The notes below the pieces were generated by a model. It saw nothing but the letters and a program-made list of their open reading frames with translations, was not told the origin of the DNA and searched no databases. DNA of 64,000 nucleotides. It comes from Ostrinia nubilalis. Taxonomy: Eukaryota > Arthropoda > Insecta > Lepidoptera > Crambidae. Shown in pieces: positions 46,965 through 59,414 of the stretch (position 1 is its first letter; the number at the start of each line of letters is the position of its first letter). The position numbers and the translations under genes are program-made. The stretch is taken from positions 7,237,001-7,301,000 of the forward strand of contig NC_087106.1 of NCBI RefSeq assembly GCF_963855985.1, in the 5' to 3' direction.

Positions 46965-47033
46965 TTGCAACACGACTTTAAGATTGTGCTGTAACTTTTT
47001 GGCCACTTTGGGTGACTATTTGACGCTAAGTAT
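46965..47033 (-). repeat. Single arm of the TACAGTCAGCGTC family
   Basis: The plus strand reads GTAACTTTTTGGCCACTTTG then GGTGACTATTTGACGCT, the reverse complement of the arms at 8799 and 9254. Diverged and without a partner arm nearby. Confidence 0.5.
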
Positions 47034-49123
47034 GCAACCTAACAAAGGATTTTTCTCTACACCTCTCTCTTTATTGACTCTCCTTTGAAAAGTGACATCT
47101 CCGATATCGCTAGGTTAAGTTAAACGTAATTTTCAATTGCGAAAAGTACGAAACCAGCATTTTTCTTCTTCGATATCGACGAAAATCGCTCTCGGCTCAA
47201 TTAGAGAAATCAAAAAATAGTCTGAGAGGACTATGAACCTTATTATCAGGATAATACAAATGCTATCTAAAATACGCCAAGTTCTTCCGTATTCGGGAGT
47301 ACAGGGCTGAGAATTGACCCATTACGTCAAAGCAGCGGGGTTATTTCGAAAAACGTTATCCAAAATTTCGAATGTTACCATCCCTCTCACCCAAAGCGAT
47401 ATGCCAGCGTGAATGACGGTGACAGATGGACCCGAAACTACGTAAACAGCTTTTCGTAGTAGCCCTGCAGTACCAAAAACTTGTCGGGTTACGTTCCAGC
47501 GCATTCTTCGCATACGTGCGCCCGCGCCGAAAACCTTAATAAAGCAACTAAAGTGTTTGAATAAGAATTTCCCCTAATCATCCCATATCGTCACTATCTT
47601 TGACCATTTCTAAATGCATTCTTTACTAATAAATCTCTGATTAGGCGACCAAACCAAGCATTAGCAAGATTCTTCCCATTTGATGATTTAGATGTATTGT
47701 AAACTGATAAGATCAGTTTTCTTATAACACGTTAGTATACCGGTCAACACATAGATAAATAATAATAATAATATACACTTCTTTTCCTGACAAGATTTTT
47801 CATATTTAATAGGTGTTTAGGCTCGTTTAAGTAGGACCTCAGAATTTTTTTGTAACGGTAGGAATGGCGGAGATCGGTGATTAACGTCATTTATAAAGTT
47901 ATAATTTATAGAAACAGATTAAATCGTCTGATTGATTGCGGCAGATTCTTGTTTAATATTGTGACTGATTACTATATTAAGTTTGAAGAGATTTATTCAT
48001 AGAGAGGGCTTGAGATGCTGTTTTCCATGCGCTGGTCTGGAAAATTAGTTTTATTTTATTTAACTACCTGCCTGTCTGCATAATGGAAACCAATATTGTG
48101 ATAAAAATAATTTAAACTATTTACTCGTACCTAAGTATAGCTATCCTATTAGAGTTTCTTAATAAATGTTTGAATAATAAAATATTTAGCTAAATCCTGT
48201 AGAAGGGAACATAAACCCTAAATTTATCAAAATTCCGCCTCGGGGAGGGAAATGGAGTTTTAACATTACGTAGTTTTTAGGCTAAACCATTGAAAATTAG
48301 ATTAAAACTTAAAACTAGACTACAGCAAAGTTTGCTATTAAAATTGTTAAGTTTTTGTCGACGTATTTTCCCTAAACCATGGACAATCCATAAAGTTAGA
48401 AGTGTCGTATGAGCAGGCTGTCACCGAAGCGTGGGACTGGACATCGGCGGTGTGAACTATCTACTATCGTTATTTATTTTATTAACTCTGCCCATTTGAA
48501 TAAATTAAAACACCGACCTTTACGCCTTTAACAACTAGGCTCAAAATTCCACGGCATCTTAGTTTTACGACCAATGACTTCGATTCGCCAATTGGTCTTT
48601 ATTATGGGATAAAACTGTCATTGTGTAGTCTTTCAGTAGGTGGAAATTAGTTATTTATGTGCAGAAAACGCGTATTTGGTAGTTGAATGTCTAAGAGGTC
48701 ATATGTTGAAGAGATAAAATTAGCATGGAACAGAAACATGATCTGGCAAACTTAGCTTTTATGTCAAAAAAAAGATATTGTTACTAAAAATCATGTTTGT
48801 AGTGCAATATATTTTCTAGTTGGATTTAAAACTCATTATGGCCATTTAATGTAATTTATTGTCTAACCTATTGACTAGTTTAGTTAGTACGGAACTTGAT
48901 AACGATCGGCAAAAATAATACACGCAATATTTTATAGCCAGTAATGCCAGTATTTTTGGCGCCATCATAATTTTGCCTGTTATAGAGCCACCCGGTAAAA
49001 AATGGAGGAAACATTATGACATAAGATAAAATATGTTATAATATTGAATGAATGGATAAAAATATTATTTATTTGCTGACCAAAATATGTATTATTATTA
49101 TTATTAAAAGTTGAATCAGAAGA
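47034..49123. other. Intronic DNA, nothing recognised
   Basis: AT-rich, with short (AAT)n runs near 47760 and 49090. No gene. Confidence 0.35.
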
Positions 49124-49215
49124 TACAGTCAGCGTCATATAGTTCGTGACACCCAAAGTAGCAAAAAAGTTCGTAACACGTTTTTGTTACAATTGAAATA
49201 AAGTTGCGTTGTTGT
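49124..49215 (+). repeat. Single arm of the TACAGTCAGCGTC family next to (TTA)n
   Basis: TACAGTCAGCGTCATATAGT then TCGTGACACCCAAAGTAGC matches the element ends at 8799 and 9254. A run of ATT repeats lies just outside, as one does inside the 8799-9254 element. Confidence 0.6.
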
Positions 49216-52200
49216 ATTCACATAGTCACCCTGTATGACTAAAGTCCTTACTCTTAATTTCCACAAACAAATACTCACTAAACACATCGTGTCTCGCGCC
49301 TTAACAAAACAAAACATCTCAACACGGCATCGATATACAACAAAGTCTAACAAATATCTCGGTGTATTGAAACAAATGTCCGGCGAGCGCTTAGCATAAA
49401 CCGCATTCAGTCCTTCCTGCTTGCATAAGCATTCAACGTCTTTTCAGTTGTCCGTCCGTCCGTCAAGCACAATGGGGGCGACAAAACAGGCGATTTTCCC
49501 ATATGGGCGCACAATGAGGCTTTGTGATGCGCGCGCGCAGCTCATCCGAGTAGGGACGCGCTGGATTCGATGTCGATATATCGATACCGGCATTTCTGGA
49601 GCTGTCATTTATGTGACATTTAAAACGGATTTGTCTGTTTAAAATCAGCCTGAAGTCTAAAAAAAATATTAATTAAGTATTATTTATTTCATTATTTACA
49701 AAATTAAATATTAGACAGATGAGGACTCTAAAATTATTGCAGTGAAATCATGTGCGTACCTAATCTTGCACTACTCACTATGAGGCACGTATCATCATTA
49801 TAAGATAGACAAGAGTAAGTTTAATTGGAAAAATCATGATTTTGAAAATAGTTCTGTACGTATAATATACAGTCAATAAATCTTAATGGAAATAAATTAT
49901 GCTATTCTCGGTTTTAAAGCGTGTGAAAATAATAATGGAAATTTTCGTCTGTTATTTCCATTAGCTCGCGATGTTTTTTCTTGATATACTGTTGAGTTAA
50001 ATTATGTGACATTATTAACCACCGCATTTACATTTCGACATGGTATAATAAACGTTCTAATATTCTCAGCATTTTGTTTATCACAGTGTAAACGCCAATA
50101 AATCTGAGTTCTCGACAGCCTACCACATGTTCGTACATATTACACCCGGTAAGCGCGGCGCTAAACACTTTCCCATGATTGAAAAACCGGTCCCCACAAT
50201 CGACAAGCCAAAATATCGTGAAGACACATCCATTCCCAAATTAATTAGCCAATACAAGATTTATTAATTACATGTAAATTCTCATACATTCCGTGACCGT
50301 TACATTAGATGCGACCTGAAAAATTATTTATTAAAAACTGGTACCTCTCAATCTAAATCGCGCAATAAAATAGCTTTACCATTTTTATTGCCTCACTAGA
50401 TTTTAAAAACACGTATAAAGTTATAACCGTAATATATTTCGTCCGTTTTATCTCTCAAATATAAACATTTGATATAAACGATTTGCATTAGCGAAGGCGG
50501 CGGGCTAAAGAGTTTAAATTATGCAACGTTTTTCATGCCGTGAGAATTTCGCAAATATTTGCAAGCGTTTTTTGTTGAACGCACATTTAATGATTCCGAC
50601 GCAACGACAATGCAGCTCGCCGGTCGACAAAAGAATGAGCGAGCGGGGAATAGACAACGAGCCTCGGTTTTGTCTTTACCATAAACAAAAGGTCCTTTAT
50701 CCGCCGAACAATGTCGGGTTGTCTTTACCTCATTTATCATACAGGCAGGTTACTTTCAATAATTAGAATGTGCGAGGCGATGCTCGGTTTCAAACATGGA
50801 ATTAATTACTGAACTATTTTTTCGTATTTCAGATAAAATCAAGCATTAAAAATATTTATCTTGATTACTGTCAGCTGTTAACGTTCCAGGAGAATTCCTT
50901 CTATCCCATTTGTCATCTTAGAGTAAGAATATCGTTAATAATGAACATGATCAAGTTTCATGTACCGAAGTGGATAGAGAGTGGTAATTAGTAGCCGAGA
51001 TGGGGCGGCGATAACGCATTCTTCAAATACAAAATGGCGTCTGTTTAAAAAGGACAATGTCACCGAACTGGCCGTTTAGTTTACTTAATACCGTCGGTTT
51101 TGGATTAGTACCGGTTATTCCCGGTCTCCATATCTCTTACAAATTACGAGCTAGTGCTCAAGCGGGCATTAGTGAGATAATAATTCCCCGAATCGAGTTA
51201 CTACAAGGTGAGAAGAGACGAAAATTGTTTTTTTTAAACCCAAATTGTTAATTAGCGTTGCGTTTCGTTCTCACTGGCTCGAACGCGTTCTGTTATTACA
51301 TTTTGGAATGCTTAGGGCCTTTATATCTGCGTTTTGTTATTTAAATAATGAGACGGGATATTTGATACGGCATTTTTATAACCTCGGCCGAGGAGTTTGG
51401 TTATTTAAAGAAAATGAGGTAGGGACATTACGGCTTAGAGGTTTTGTGTGAACTCGCATCATTGAAAGATCTCAAGATTCAAATGAATTTCTAAGCTACC
51501 TTATCATTCTTAATAGTTTTCAATTTAAATACACTGAGTAGTAGTTAATTTCTACGTTAGCGAAATTAAAAATTTTGAAAGAAATTTTATCATCGCCTCC
51601 TTAGTTCTTTTCTTCAGTGTTGAAGATCAAAATGAGACAAGTAACTGAGGAAAATATTTCAATCCTGTTAGACCAAGGGTTGTCGTGTCACCTTATAGCT
51701 TAATAAATAGCTACATAATAATACAAAATTCATAAAAACCATTGGAAAAATCCATCCACTAACAAGCTTCGCATACGACTACATTCTCCGCTTTAACTAG
51801 CCGAAAATCACCAATGAAAATTCACAAAAAAAAAACAAAAGCGAGATACGCACTGAACTGCCTCTCAAATAAAAACACGGGTCCAAAACTACACGAGAGG
51901 AGGCCGGGGCTCACAGTAAGTGGCACGCGTCGCCACCGCAAACGTGCACGACAATCGGAATAATTTTAATTAGAGAAAAATTGCCGCTGTGAAATGCGCA
52001 AGAGAGGGAAGCGTTGGCAAAAAAGGACTACGGACATAGCTTGTTTTTTTTAATAGTTTTTACGTGAATACTTTTAAAAACATGGAAAGTTTACTTTTTT
52101 AAGCTGTCTGAAAGCTTCTTTAATTGAAATGACGGTTTAAATAAAGTTTAATTGCCACACTATCGAAAAATATTGAAATTATTTAACACGAGAGTTGTTT

Positions 52201-52987
52201 ACAAGACTTAGGCCCGGTTTCTGAATGTACATGTTTGGCTGGAGCGAGTCCATCTTGTAACTTTTTAACTTTTAGATTAAAGTCACTCAAACTGTAATGC
52301 TCTTCAGAAAAGAGCCTTAATATAGGTAGGTTACCTCATCTTAACATACTAGGCTATCAAAGCACAGGCCCAGGCTACCCTAAAAGTGGATGGCAAACAT
52401 TAAAAAAATATTTTCCTATGCAGACCGTAAAAAAACTCATCCAAACAATACTCGAGGAACCCTTTCTGCAAACAATTAGCGAGCAAGTGCTCTTCGGAAC
52501 AACGGCAATGGCTCTGCGGCCTCGACGGCTTCCGACTGGCTGACACGCTGCCTTTGCCTCGCCGACGGGGCTCAACAGCGCGTGCCTTTTGTTTCTGATT
52601 GTGCGCGGCGTTCTTTTTCCAAATTCAAATTTGAATTTACGCAATTATTTTTTTAGAACTAGCCATTTTAGTTATTCCCTTCAAAGTTCTGTTTTATGGC
52701 TGGCTGGAATCAGTCTTCGCTTTACAAATATTATTTTTTAGAACAAAATGTGACATTTAAAAAATATTGACGTTAAGCTTTTATTTTATTTTCCAACCAG
52801 CTAACTGCGCAATGCTTTGCTTTGTGGACAAACAGAACAGCATGTTTTTGTTTCTGGATTTGCACGAATATTTTGTAAATGGAATTTACCTAGGTATTTA
52901 ACGTTAGTTATCGATTTATGAATGACTGCGTTGTCTGATTTTTGTTTGTTTTTGGATTGAAATGTAAACGTAGAATAAAGTACGTGT
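49216..52987. other. Intronic DNA with GC-rich islands
   Basis: No exon seen. Islands at about 49430-49580, 50480-50760, 51890-51960 and 52440-52620 contrast with the AT-rich background. The 50480-50760 island contains several Sox-core words: ACAATG at 50607, ACAAAAG at 50627, AACAAAAG at 50684 and AACAATG at 50707. ORFs over these islands lie on both strands and carry no domain. Confidence 0.35.
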
Positions 52988-53033
52988 CAGCCGAATAACA
53001 TCTACTGCTGGACAAAGGACTATCCACGGATAC
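52988..53033 (-). mobile_element. Very short RTE 3' end
   Basis: TCAGCCGAATAACATCTACT then GCTGGACAAAGGACTATCC is the diverged reverse complement of the last roughly 45 bp of the RTE family. Confidence 0.6.
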
Positions 53034-56000
53034 GTGGAAGTTAACTGATCTTAATTTTAGGTCCTACATAATGGTTCTACTTTTAGAAACGCCAGCTCAG
53101 CACAGAATTTTAGCCTAAAATTCGTAACTTAAGACAGTTACGTCACACATCATCACTCCTCAGGCTGGCACATGAAAAATTATAAACAAAAAGTGTCCAT
53201 CCAGCGTTCGCTTTCAGCTTATCAGTCCAAGTTTCTTCCGTCACATTAGCCGGGATTCGCCATATTGTGCGTGTGCGATTAGCGACGCGTTGAAAAAATG
53301 CGATAACCATAGACAAATCGTGCCTCCATGACGCAGCGCGCCATGTCACCACTAATGACGCAAAAATGGCGCTATCTCCGTATTTAAAAAGTAGGGGGGT
53401 TCAAAAGTGGTTTTTGTATCCGTTTGATCGTTTTGTGTGGTTTTTCTCACGAGGGTTGCGTTTAATTGGGATTGATGATAGTTTGCCTTGGGGGCGGCAC
53501 AATCGCGGCGGCTTTGTCGAAAAAACGTTGATCAGTGGCAACACTGTTTAATTACTTAGTGATTCGTGTTTGTTTTTCGAACGCGACTTCCAATTACGAA
53601 CGATAACAGGATAAGATAAGTTTTTTTTTCACAAAAGAGGTAGCTGAACTTTTTTGTTATTTGAACTTAATGAAATGCTGATTAAAATTTCTTACCATTT
53701 AGAGACGCTTAACTAAATTATAATTGTGGGTTTGAATCCTCCTTTTATAGGCAGTTCGATTTTTCAAGTTTATTATAATAATGAATTGCCACTCATATGT
53801 ATTTCTGGGTGATATTAAAAAGCATTTGATCTCAAACCTTAAAAATGAATAAGTAACACATAAGAATATGATTCAAACTTAAAAAAACAAATAGACTTCT
53901 AATTTACATGACCGACTCTACCAACATTTATTGCATTTCATTTTCCTAATTCATTACGAAGCAAAAATTCTCATTGCAACCTTTTGTGTATTCCAAAACT
54001 TAGTAACAAAGCGTGATGAATCGATTGATGCCCCGATAAGTAAGCCTCAGTCCCTCACCCATTCAGCCTTATCAGTACATCTGTAATGCGCAAAACAACA
54101 CGCAATAATACCAAAATCCGAATAATAACCGCACAAAGAATACTCTAACATAATCCTACCGCAGCCATAATCGCAATGTTGATCCCGCTCACGCGTATAC
54201 GTTTCACTCCACCCAGAAAGGGATAGAGATATTTGTGTTTATTAATACAGGGTTGTCATCAAGCGTATTAGCCGATCCTATTAAATAGGCACCCTCGGGC
54301 GGGGGCAAAAGCCAACAGAAGGTACATCTTTGTTTAACCAGATAAAATCTCTTTGACAATTTGTGCTTATTCAAATACGCCGCCCCTACGTAACGGGCGA
54401 ATCATAAAGACGTACTTTGTTTAATTAGCAGTAAGTTGAAGACAGTCTTGTGCTTGGGAAGGGACGGCAATTTGCATGATGACGTAACTACGCTACTGTG
54501 TAAGGAATTAACGACAGTTTAATTCTGATTTAGGGTAGAGTTCAATGGACATTTTAGATGATAAAGTTCCTTATTGTCGACAGAATTATAAAAAGATAGT
54601 ACTTAATGTGCTGTTATTATAAAAAAAACACATTTGTTTTGGTTTTTAACATTTAATTTTAATTAAGTATCTTTGTATTTGAACGTATTTAGAGACTAAA
54701 AGACACAATATGTCAACACAGCATAATAAGCAAAACTCTTCGACAAAATACAAAATCTGTTCAAAAATAAAAAACAAAACATTCTAAATTCAAATCGGAG
54801 CTTCGAAATTGGAATTTCCATTTGCGCGAGAACAAACCCCCCACAGCCGAACGCAAACAGGAGCTAACCATTCTGGGGCAAAAACGCGCCAACGAGACGT
54901 CGGGAATTAACAAAACAGATTAAGGTCTCAAACGCGTTGTTTGCGCCGATTCTTTCCGTTTGCGAAGCCGCGGGAGCGGAAAGCGGGTTAAAGCCGCGCG
55001 GGACGCCTTTGCCCGAATTAGGGTTGATTGTCACTTTGGCATAGAGCGGAAAATGGCAATTAACGGGAGCGTCGGTCTTGAGGTTGGCTCTCTTACGGTG
55101 TCTGTTTGGAATTTACGTTGCTGATACAGAACGAAAGAGGGTTAAACTCACACATAGGTATATTATTGAAGTAAACAAGAATTTAATTCTTCATAAGTAA
55201 TAGTCAATTACTGTTCTGTATAACAGCCGAAAATAAAAAAATGAATGAAAATCTTTCCAGTTGTTTTTACTTAATAAGCTTTCAAATATTGATATTTCGC
55301 CTTTGAAAAACGATCATATTTCCAAATATTAAAACAGTTTTCCTTTGGCTTTGACCCCTAAAGAAAATCCTCATTTATAGCTTGTTACACTACACAAAGA
55401 AACTCAATCAAACAAATGGGAAAATTTCGTGAAAAGTAAATATTTATTTCCACAGACTTTCATTGCCTTTCTATTCCTTTATCAGTCAAATAGCTGAACT
55501 CAAAGCGATTGCCAAATTACACCCCGCCCGGTTCGAATTCCATCTTTAAAATTGTTACTGATTGTCTGTTTACATTTCTCTGCTTGTTTTGAATTTAAAG
55601 ACGTCCATTTACGTTGGACCCTCGACGTTTCATTTCACTCAGTTTTCCGCTTCTGTCGCGTGAGGACACAGAGAGGTGGGGGAGGTCTTCCTAAATTGGC
55701 CGTTATATTAGCGTTCGGTACATAATCGTTCTAGAATCAAAGGAGTTCGAATTTGGAATTTTTGACGTTGATTGTGCGTTAAGCCGTTTTGCAAATTAGG
55801 TGAGCGTGTTTATTTGTTTTCCGCCAGCAAAGCGATTGGCTGTAATAAATGTTTGTGTAGACTTACACGTTCGATTTACGAATTTGTACTGGCTGATTAG
55901 GAGATATTTGATAATGTTGACATAATAACAGTACCTTGTTTATGCCAGGTTTATGCCTAATTTGGAACACTGATAACGTTGGCAAATTGTTTCTCAGAAT

Positions 56001-57274
56001 CGACAGTTGAGAGACAACAATCGCCATAAAAGAGGCTTTATTGAAAAGAAGCTGTAAAAAAAGAAATCAAATGAATATCACAACCCAGTTACGGCAGAAA
56101 ACGTATAAAAATCTACTTAAAAGTAATTACGTATTGGAAGAACGTACATAAAGACGCCGATCCTAAACATCTTATTTCTGAAGAAGCGTCATTTAAAGAT
56201 TAAAAAAGCCCCTATTGAGCTGACCGCTTGCATAAATTATTGTGGAAAGTTTATCAAAGAGATGTATCTTTTACAAGAGGAAAATTAATTTCGGATATTT
56301 TCTCTTTTGCAATTTTCTTTCTTCATCGGTATCGGTCCTTTGATGTTTACGTTTTGAGATAATGACTTATTTGTCTTTGAAATTTTTGTCTTGTTGAGGG
56401 GATTATGTGTTTCTTCTTTTTGAAAAGCTTGGGATAATGAGTTTTTTATTTGAGAAGCGATTATTTTTTTGTCGATGGGCCCTCCTATTGAAATTTCATT
56501 TGATTTCAATCAATGGTTTTCATCGAAAATTATGATCTGGTCCTCTAGTAACAAAGATTATAATATAATTATGTATACTATGCAGATATTAGATTGCTTA
56601 TAATCTGTTTATATCATCAAATGAGATTTTTCTGCATATACCCAAAACTGACTGTTTCTCGTACTGCTTCTTATCACAACTGGTTATTATTGTCCCGAAG
56701 CAGTGGTAGGGTTAAAATAATACTGGCAGTGACAAAGCACTTTTTGAATTTATATTTGGAAAAATTTGAAAAAAGAACTGTTTAAAACAATTACGTTCAT
56801 TCTATTTTTATTTTTTTTTGTTAATACCCAGTATACCCCTTTGGGCCCTTTTTAGATCCGTAGTTACAATAACTACCTAATTGTCATATTTAATGACATG
56901 TGGTTAAATATCGGCAAAAAGCGGTTCTCGAACGATTGCTATCTTGACTTTTAGTATAATTTTAACCATTAGCTTACATTTTAAAGCAATTTCGATATCG
57001 ATATCAAATGTAACACTGTAACATACGCAACTAATGTATTTCAAGTTTGTCTGCGATCCGCAGGGCTCAGTTGAACTACCACTTGTCAATATTGCTTCCA
57101 CGTAAAGTAGTTGTAGCGATAGCAAAAAAGGTTATTTGTATTTATTTGTAATTAAACTTTTTAATAATGATGCGGGAAAGGTTTTAACTTATCAGTTTAA
57201 CCTTAGGGACACGATGTTTGTTTGTTGGTACTTAGTGAATTTTTTACAAAAACGTTACATTGTTTTGTTTTTTA
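53034..57274. other. Intronic DNA with a prominent GC island
   Basis: No exon found. The island 54800-55080 is GC-rich (GCCGCGGGAGCGGAAAGCGG near its centre) and holds AACAAA and GGTTAAAG words; another patch lies at 55600-55720. ORFs at 53366, 56285 (minus) and 56594 lack domains. Confidence 0.35.
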
Positions 57275-57444
57275 ATATTTACACTCAGCAAAATATTTTG
57301 GAAATAAGTACGGTGTAAATTTTTAAGTAGTAAATAATAATAATCAGTTTTTATTCGACTTTTTCAAAAAAGTAGGTACATCTATGTACCTACATAGACC
57401 GTACACCGTACTTATTTCCAAAATATTTTGCTGAGTGTAAATAT
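57275..57444. mobile_element. 170-bp MITE with perfect 43-bp terminal inverted repeats
   Basis: Arms 57275-57317 and 57402-57444 are exact reverse complements (outer part TACACTCAGCAAAATATTTT), separated by an 84-bp AT-rich loop that itself contains TAGGTACAT/ATGTACCTA. A boundary at TA next to CACTCAGC on both sides would fit a mariner-type TA duplication, but the exact edge is ambiguous since the inverted repeat runs through it. No coding content. Confidence 0.82.
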
Positions 57445-58366
57445 AAAAAAAAAAAATGTAACTTTTTTGTAAAAATTTCCACGTGTTACTTGTATTTGTT
57501 CAAATATCTCTTCTTACATATTTATTTCACAGAACATCAAGGTAGAGCAAGGTAGTTCAGAAACAAATTATTAAATCTAAGTACATTTTACACCTAAAAC
57601 ACTTCATATAATTGAAAACTTCCTTTTTTTCTAACGGTACATCCATCCCAAATATATCCGCAAAATGGGCGTCGGGATTCGAACCAGTGACCAAACACAA
57701 TGCCCGCCCATCGCAGTCCGGGCCATACAATAAAAATACAATCCATACACGAGCATCAAACTGTGCTCACAGGTGAGGGGGCAAAGTGAAATGTATGGGT
57801 TAGTTGATTAATTTAGGGGTAATAAACAAACAGTTAATAAGATTAGTGTATTCATTGGGTTAAATAATAAAGAAGGTTTATCCGAGCTTAGTTGTTTTAA
57901 ATTTGTTTTTCTTCAAGTATCAACCTCATTATCTATCTACCTTTCGTCGATGTCAATCGATACGAGAATAGGCCCAAAAACAGTTCTTAGTCCAAACTTA
58001 TTACTTGGACTAAACTAATTAGCTGACTAACTAGCCCCATACCTTACGCAGTCCCAGAACTTGTATACTTACTTATTATTATAAACTAATTTGAATGAAT
58101 CCTAGCCATTGACTTCTTGCGGATTAAATCGATCCCATTAAGACATTCGTACGACATAAAGTATACATTACTAAAGCAACCGCAGCCGTGCCCGTGACGC
58201 CATACTAAAGTACGGACGCCAAGTACTTACTTAACAACACCATGTTAAATACCACCATCACCACCATCTTATCTACTTGTAATAGGTACTACTTTACAGC
58301 AAAAATTTCCCGTTGATCTGTAATGAAAACACGCCCATTGTATAGCATCGCGTATTTAGTACACGC
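57445..58366. other. Intronic DNA with a tRNA-like B-box repeat
   Basis: AT-rich without an exon. The only noted feature is a B-box-like element at 57660-57730, listed separately. Confidence 0.35.
57660..57730 (-). repeat. SINE-like fragment with a Pol III B box
   Basis: On the minus strand GGTTCGAATCC (57675-57685) matches the RNA polymerase III B-box consensus exactly and is followed by CGACGCCCATTTT. Upstream GGCCCGGACTGCG is a weak A-box candidate. No cloverleaf can be drawn, so it is not a tRNA gene; a tRNA-derived SINE fragment is the likeliest reading. Confidence 0.4.
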
Positions 58367-58374
58367 AAGCGAAA

Positions 58375-58674
58375 GGGTTAGTAGTAGTTTCGCACGATTT
58401 TCCTTCGCACGAATGTGCGAAACGTCCCCTTTCAATCATATTTTTTTTTAGTAGGCGTTTCGCCCGGATTTATCAAAAGTATTAAAAACGGGTGCCAATC
58501 AACCCCTTTGAGAACTAGTAATCGCATACCACTAGTTCAAAAAAGAGTCGATTCGCACGCGATTTTAATACTTTTAATACATCCAGGCGAAACGCCTACT
58601 AAAAAAAATATTATTAAAAGGGGACGTTTCGCACGTTCGTGCGAAGGAAAATCGTGCGAAACTACTACTAACCC
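58375..58674. mobile_element. 300-bp MITE with about 112-bp inverted arms and 8-bp duplication
   Basis: Both ends begin GGGTTAGTAGTAGTTTCGCA and continue as near-identical inverted arms (for example TTAGTAGGCGTTTCGCC further in). A perfect 8-bp direct repeat AAGCGAAA flanks it (58367-58374 and 58675-58682). Each arm also contains small palindromes of the type TTCGCAC...GTGCGAA. An 8-bp duplication allows hAT, P or Merlin; the GGG end is not typical of hAT. The ORFs at 58415 and 58574 are by-products. Confidence 0.92.
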
Positions 58675-58682
58675 AAGCGAAA

Positions 58683-59097
58683 CCTATCATCCCGTCTGTA
58701 CAACCACTCCAAGAATCACCATTCAAAAAGGTGTGAAAGATCCTGCTCCTCAAAAAACAACCAACACCCAATACAAATTAGGCCGATATTGTTTTGTATC
58801 GGTCACATCAAAGCCGGCCAACTCAGGATGTGAGATTGAAATTCCTGATCGGACTAGCAATAAACTTACTTTAACTTAAAAGAGATTTCAAAATAACTAA
58901 TAAAGAAAGCGAAGATGTTATTAAAATCGCCGGCGACGGAAGAAGGGATTCTTTAAAATGACAGCCGCCATTTTGGCCGATATCGGCGCCGACAAATCTG
59001 GGACTTTATTGAGTTTTAAATTCGCGAGATGTAAAGATAAAGGTAATGCGGTGGAGACGAGGATTGTGTTTTGAAACGCTTGCAATTGTTTTTGCTT
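58683..59097. other. Intronic DNA, nothing recognised
   Basis: GC-intermediate, with the tail of a chance ORF (to 58879) and no domain. CCGCCATTTTGGCCGATATC near 58966 is a small GC-rich patch. Confidence 0.35.
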
Positions 59098-59108
59098 ACG
59101 TTATGAAG

Positions 59109-59403
59109 AGGAGGAGAACCAGAGTGACTGACATAGCCCGCAGAATCGCTAAAATCAAGTGGCAGTGGGTGGGGCACATAGCTCGTAGAGCTGATGGCCG
59201 CTGGGGCTGGAAAGTTCTTGAGTGGCGACCACGAGCCGAAAGACGTAGCGTGGGCAGGCCTCCCACTAAGTGGACCGACGATCTGGTGAAGGTCGCGGGA
59301 GGTGCCTGGATGCGAGCGGCGCAGGACCGGTCTTTGTGGAAATCCTTGGGGAGGCCTTTGTCCAGCAGTGGACGTCTTTCGGCTGAAACGAACGAACGAA
59401 CGA
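59109..59403 (+). mobile_element. 5'-truncated RTE copy, C-terminal domain, GAAC tail
   Basis: The plus strand encodes RRRTRVTDIARRIAKIKWQW and GRPPTKWTDDLVKVAG, close to residues 900-991 of the intact RTE. A missing G near LWKSLG shifts the frame so the normal VQQWTSFG end is read out of frame. After GGCTGAAAC the tail is a run of GAAC units. Probable target-site duplication: ACGTTATGAAG (59098-59108) and ACGTCATAAAG (59404-59414), two mismatches. A fairly recent truncated insertion. The minus-strand ORFs here are shadows. Confidence 0.85.
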
Positions 59404-59414
59404 ACGTCATAAAG

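Noticed and set aside
57660..57730. Possible tRNA gene (GGTTCGAATCC)
   Set aside because: Only the B box fits; no acceptor, D and anticodon arms can be arranged, so it is listed as SINE-like.
58415..58879. 154-codon ORF
   Set aside because: It spans the MITE at 58375-58674 and runs out beyond it; no domain.
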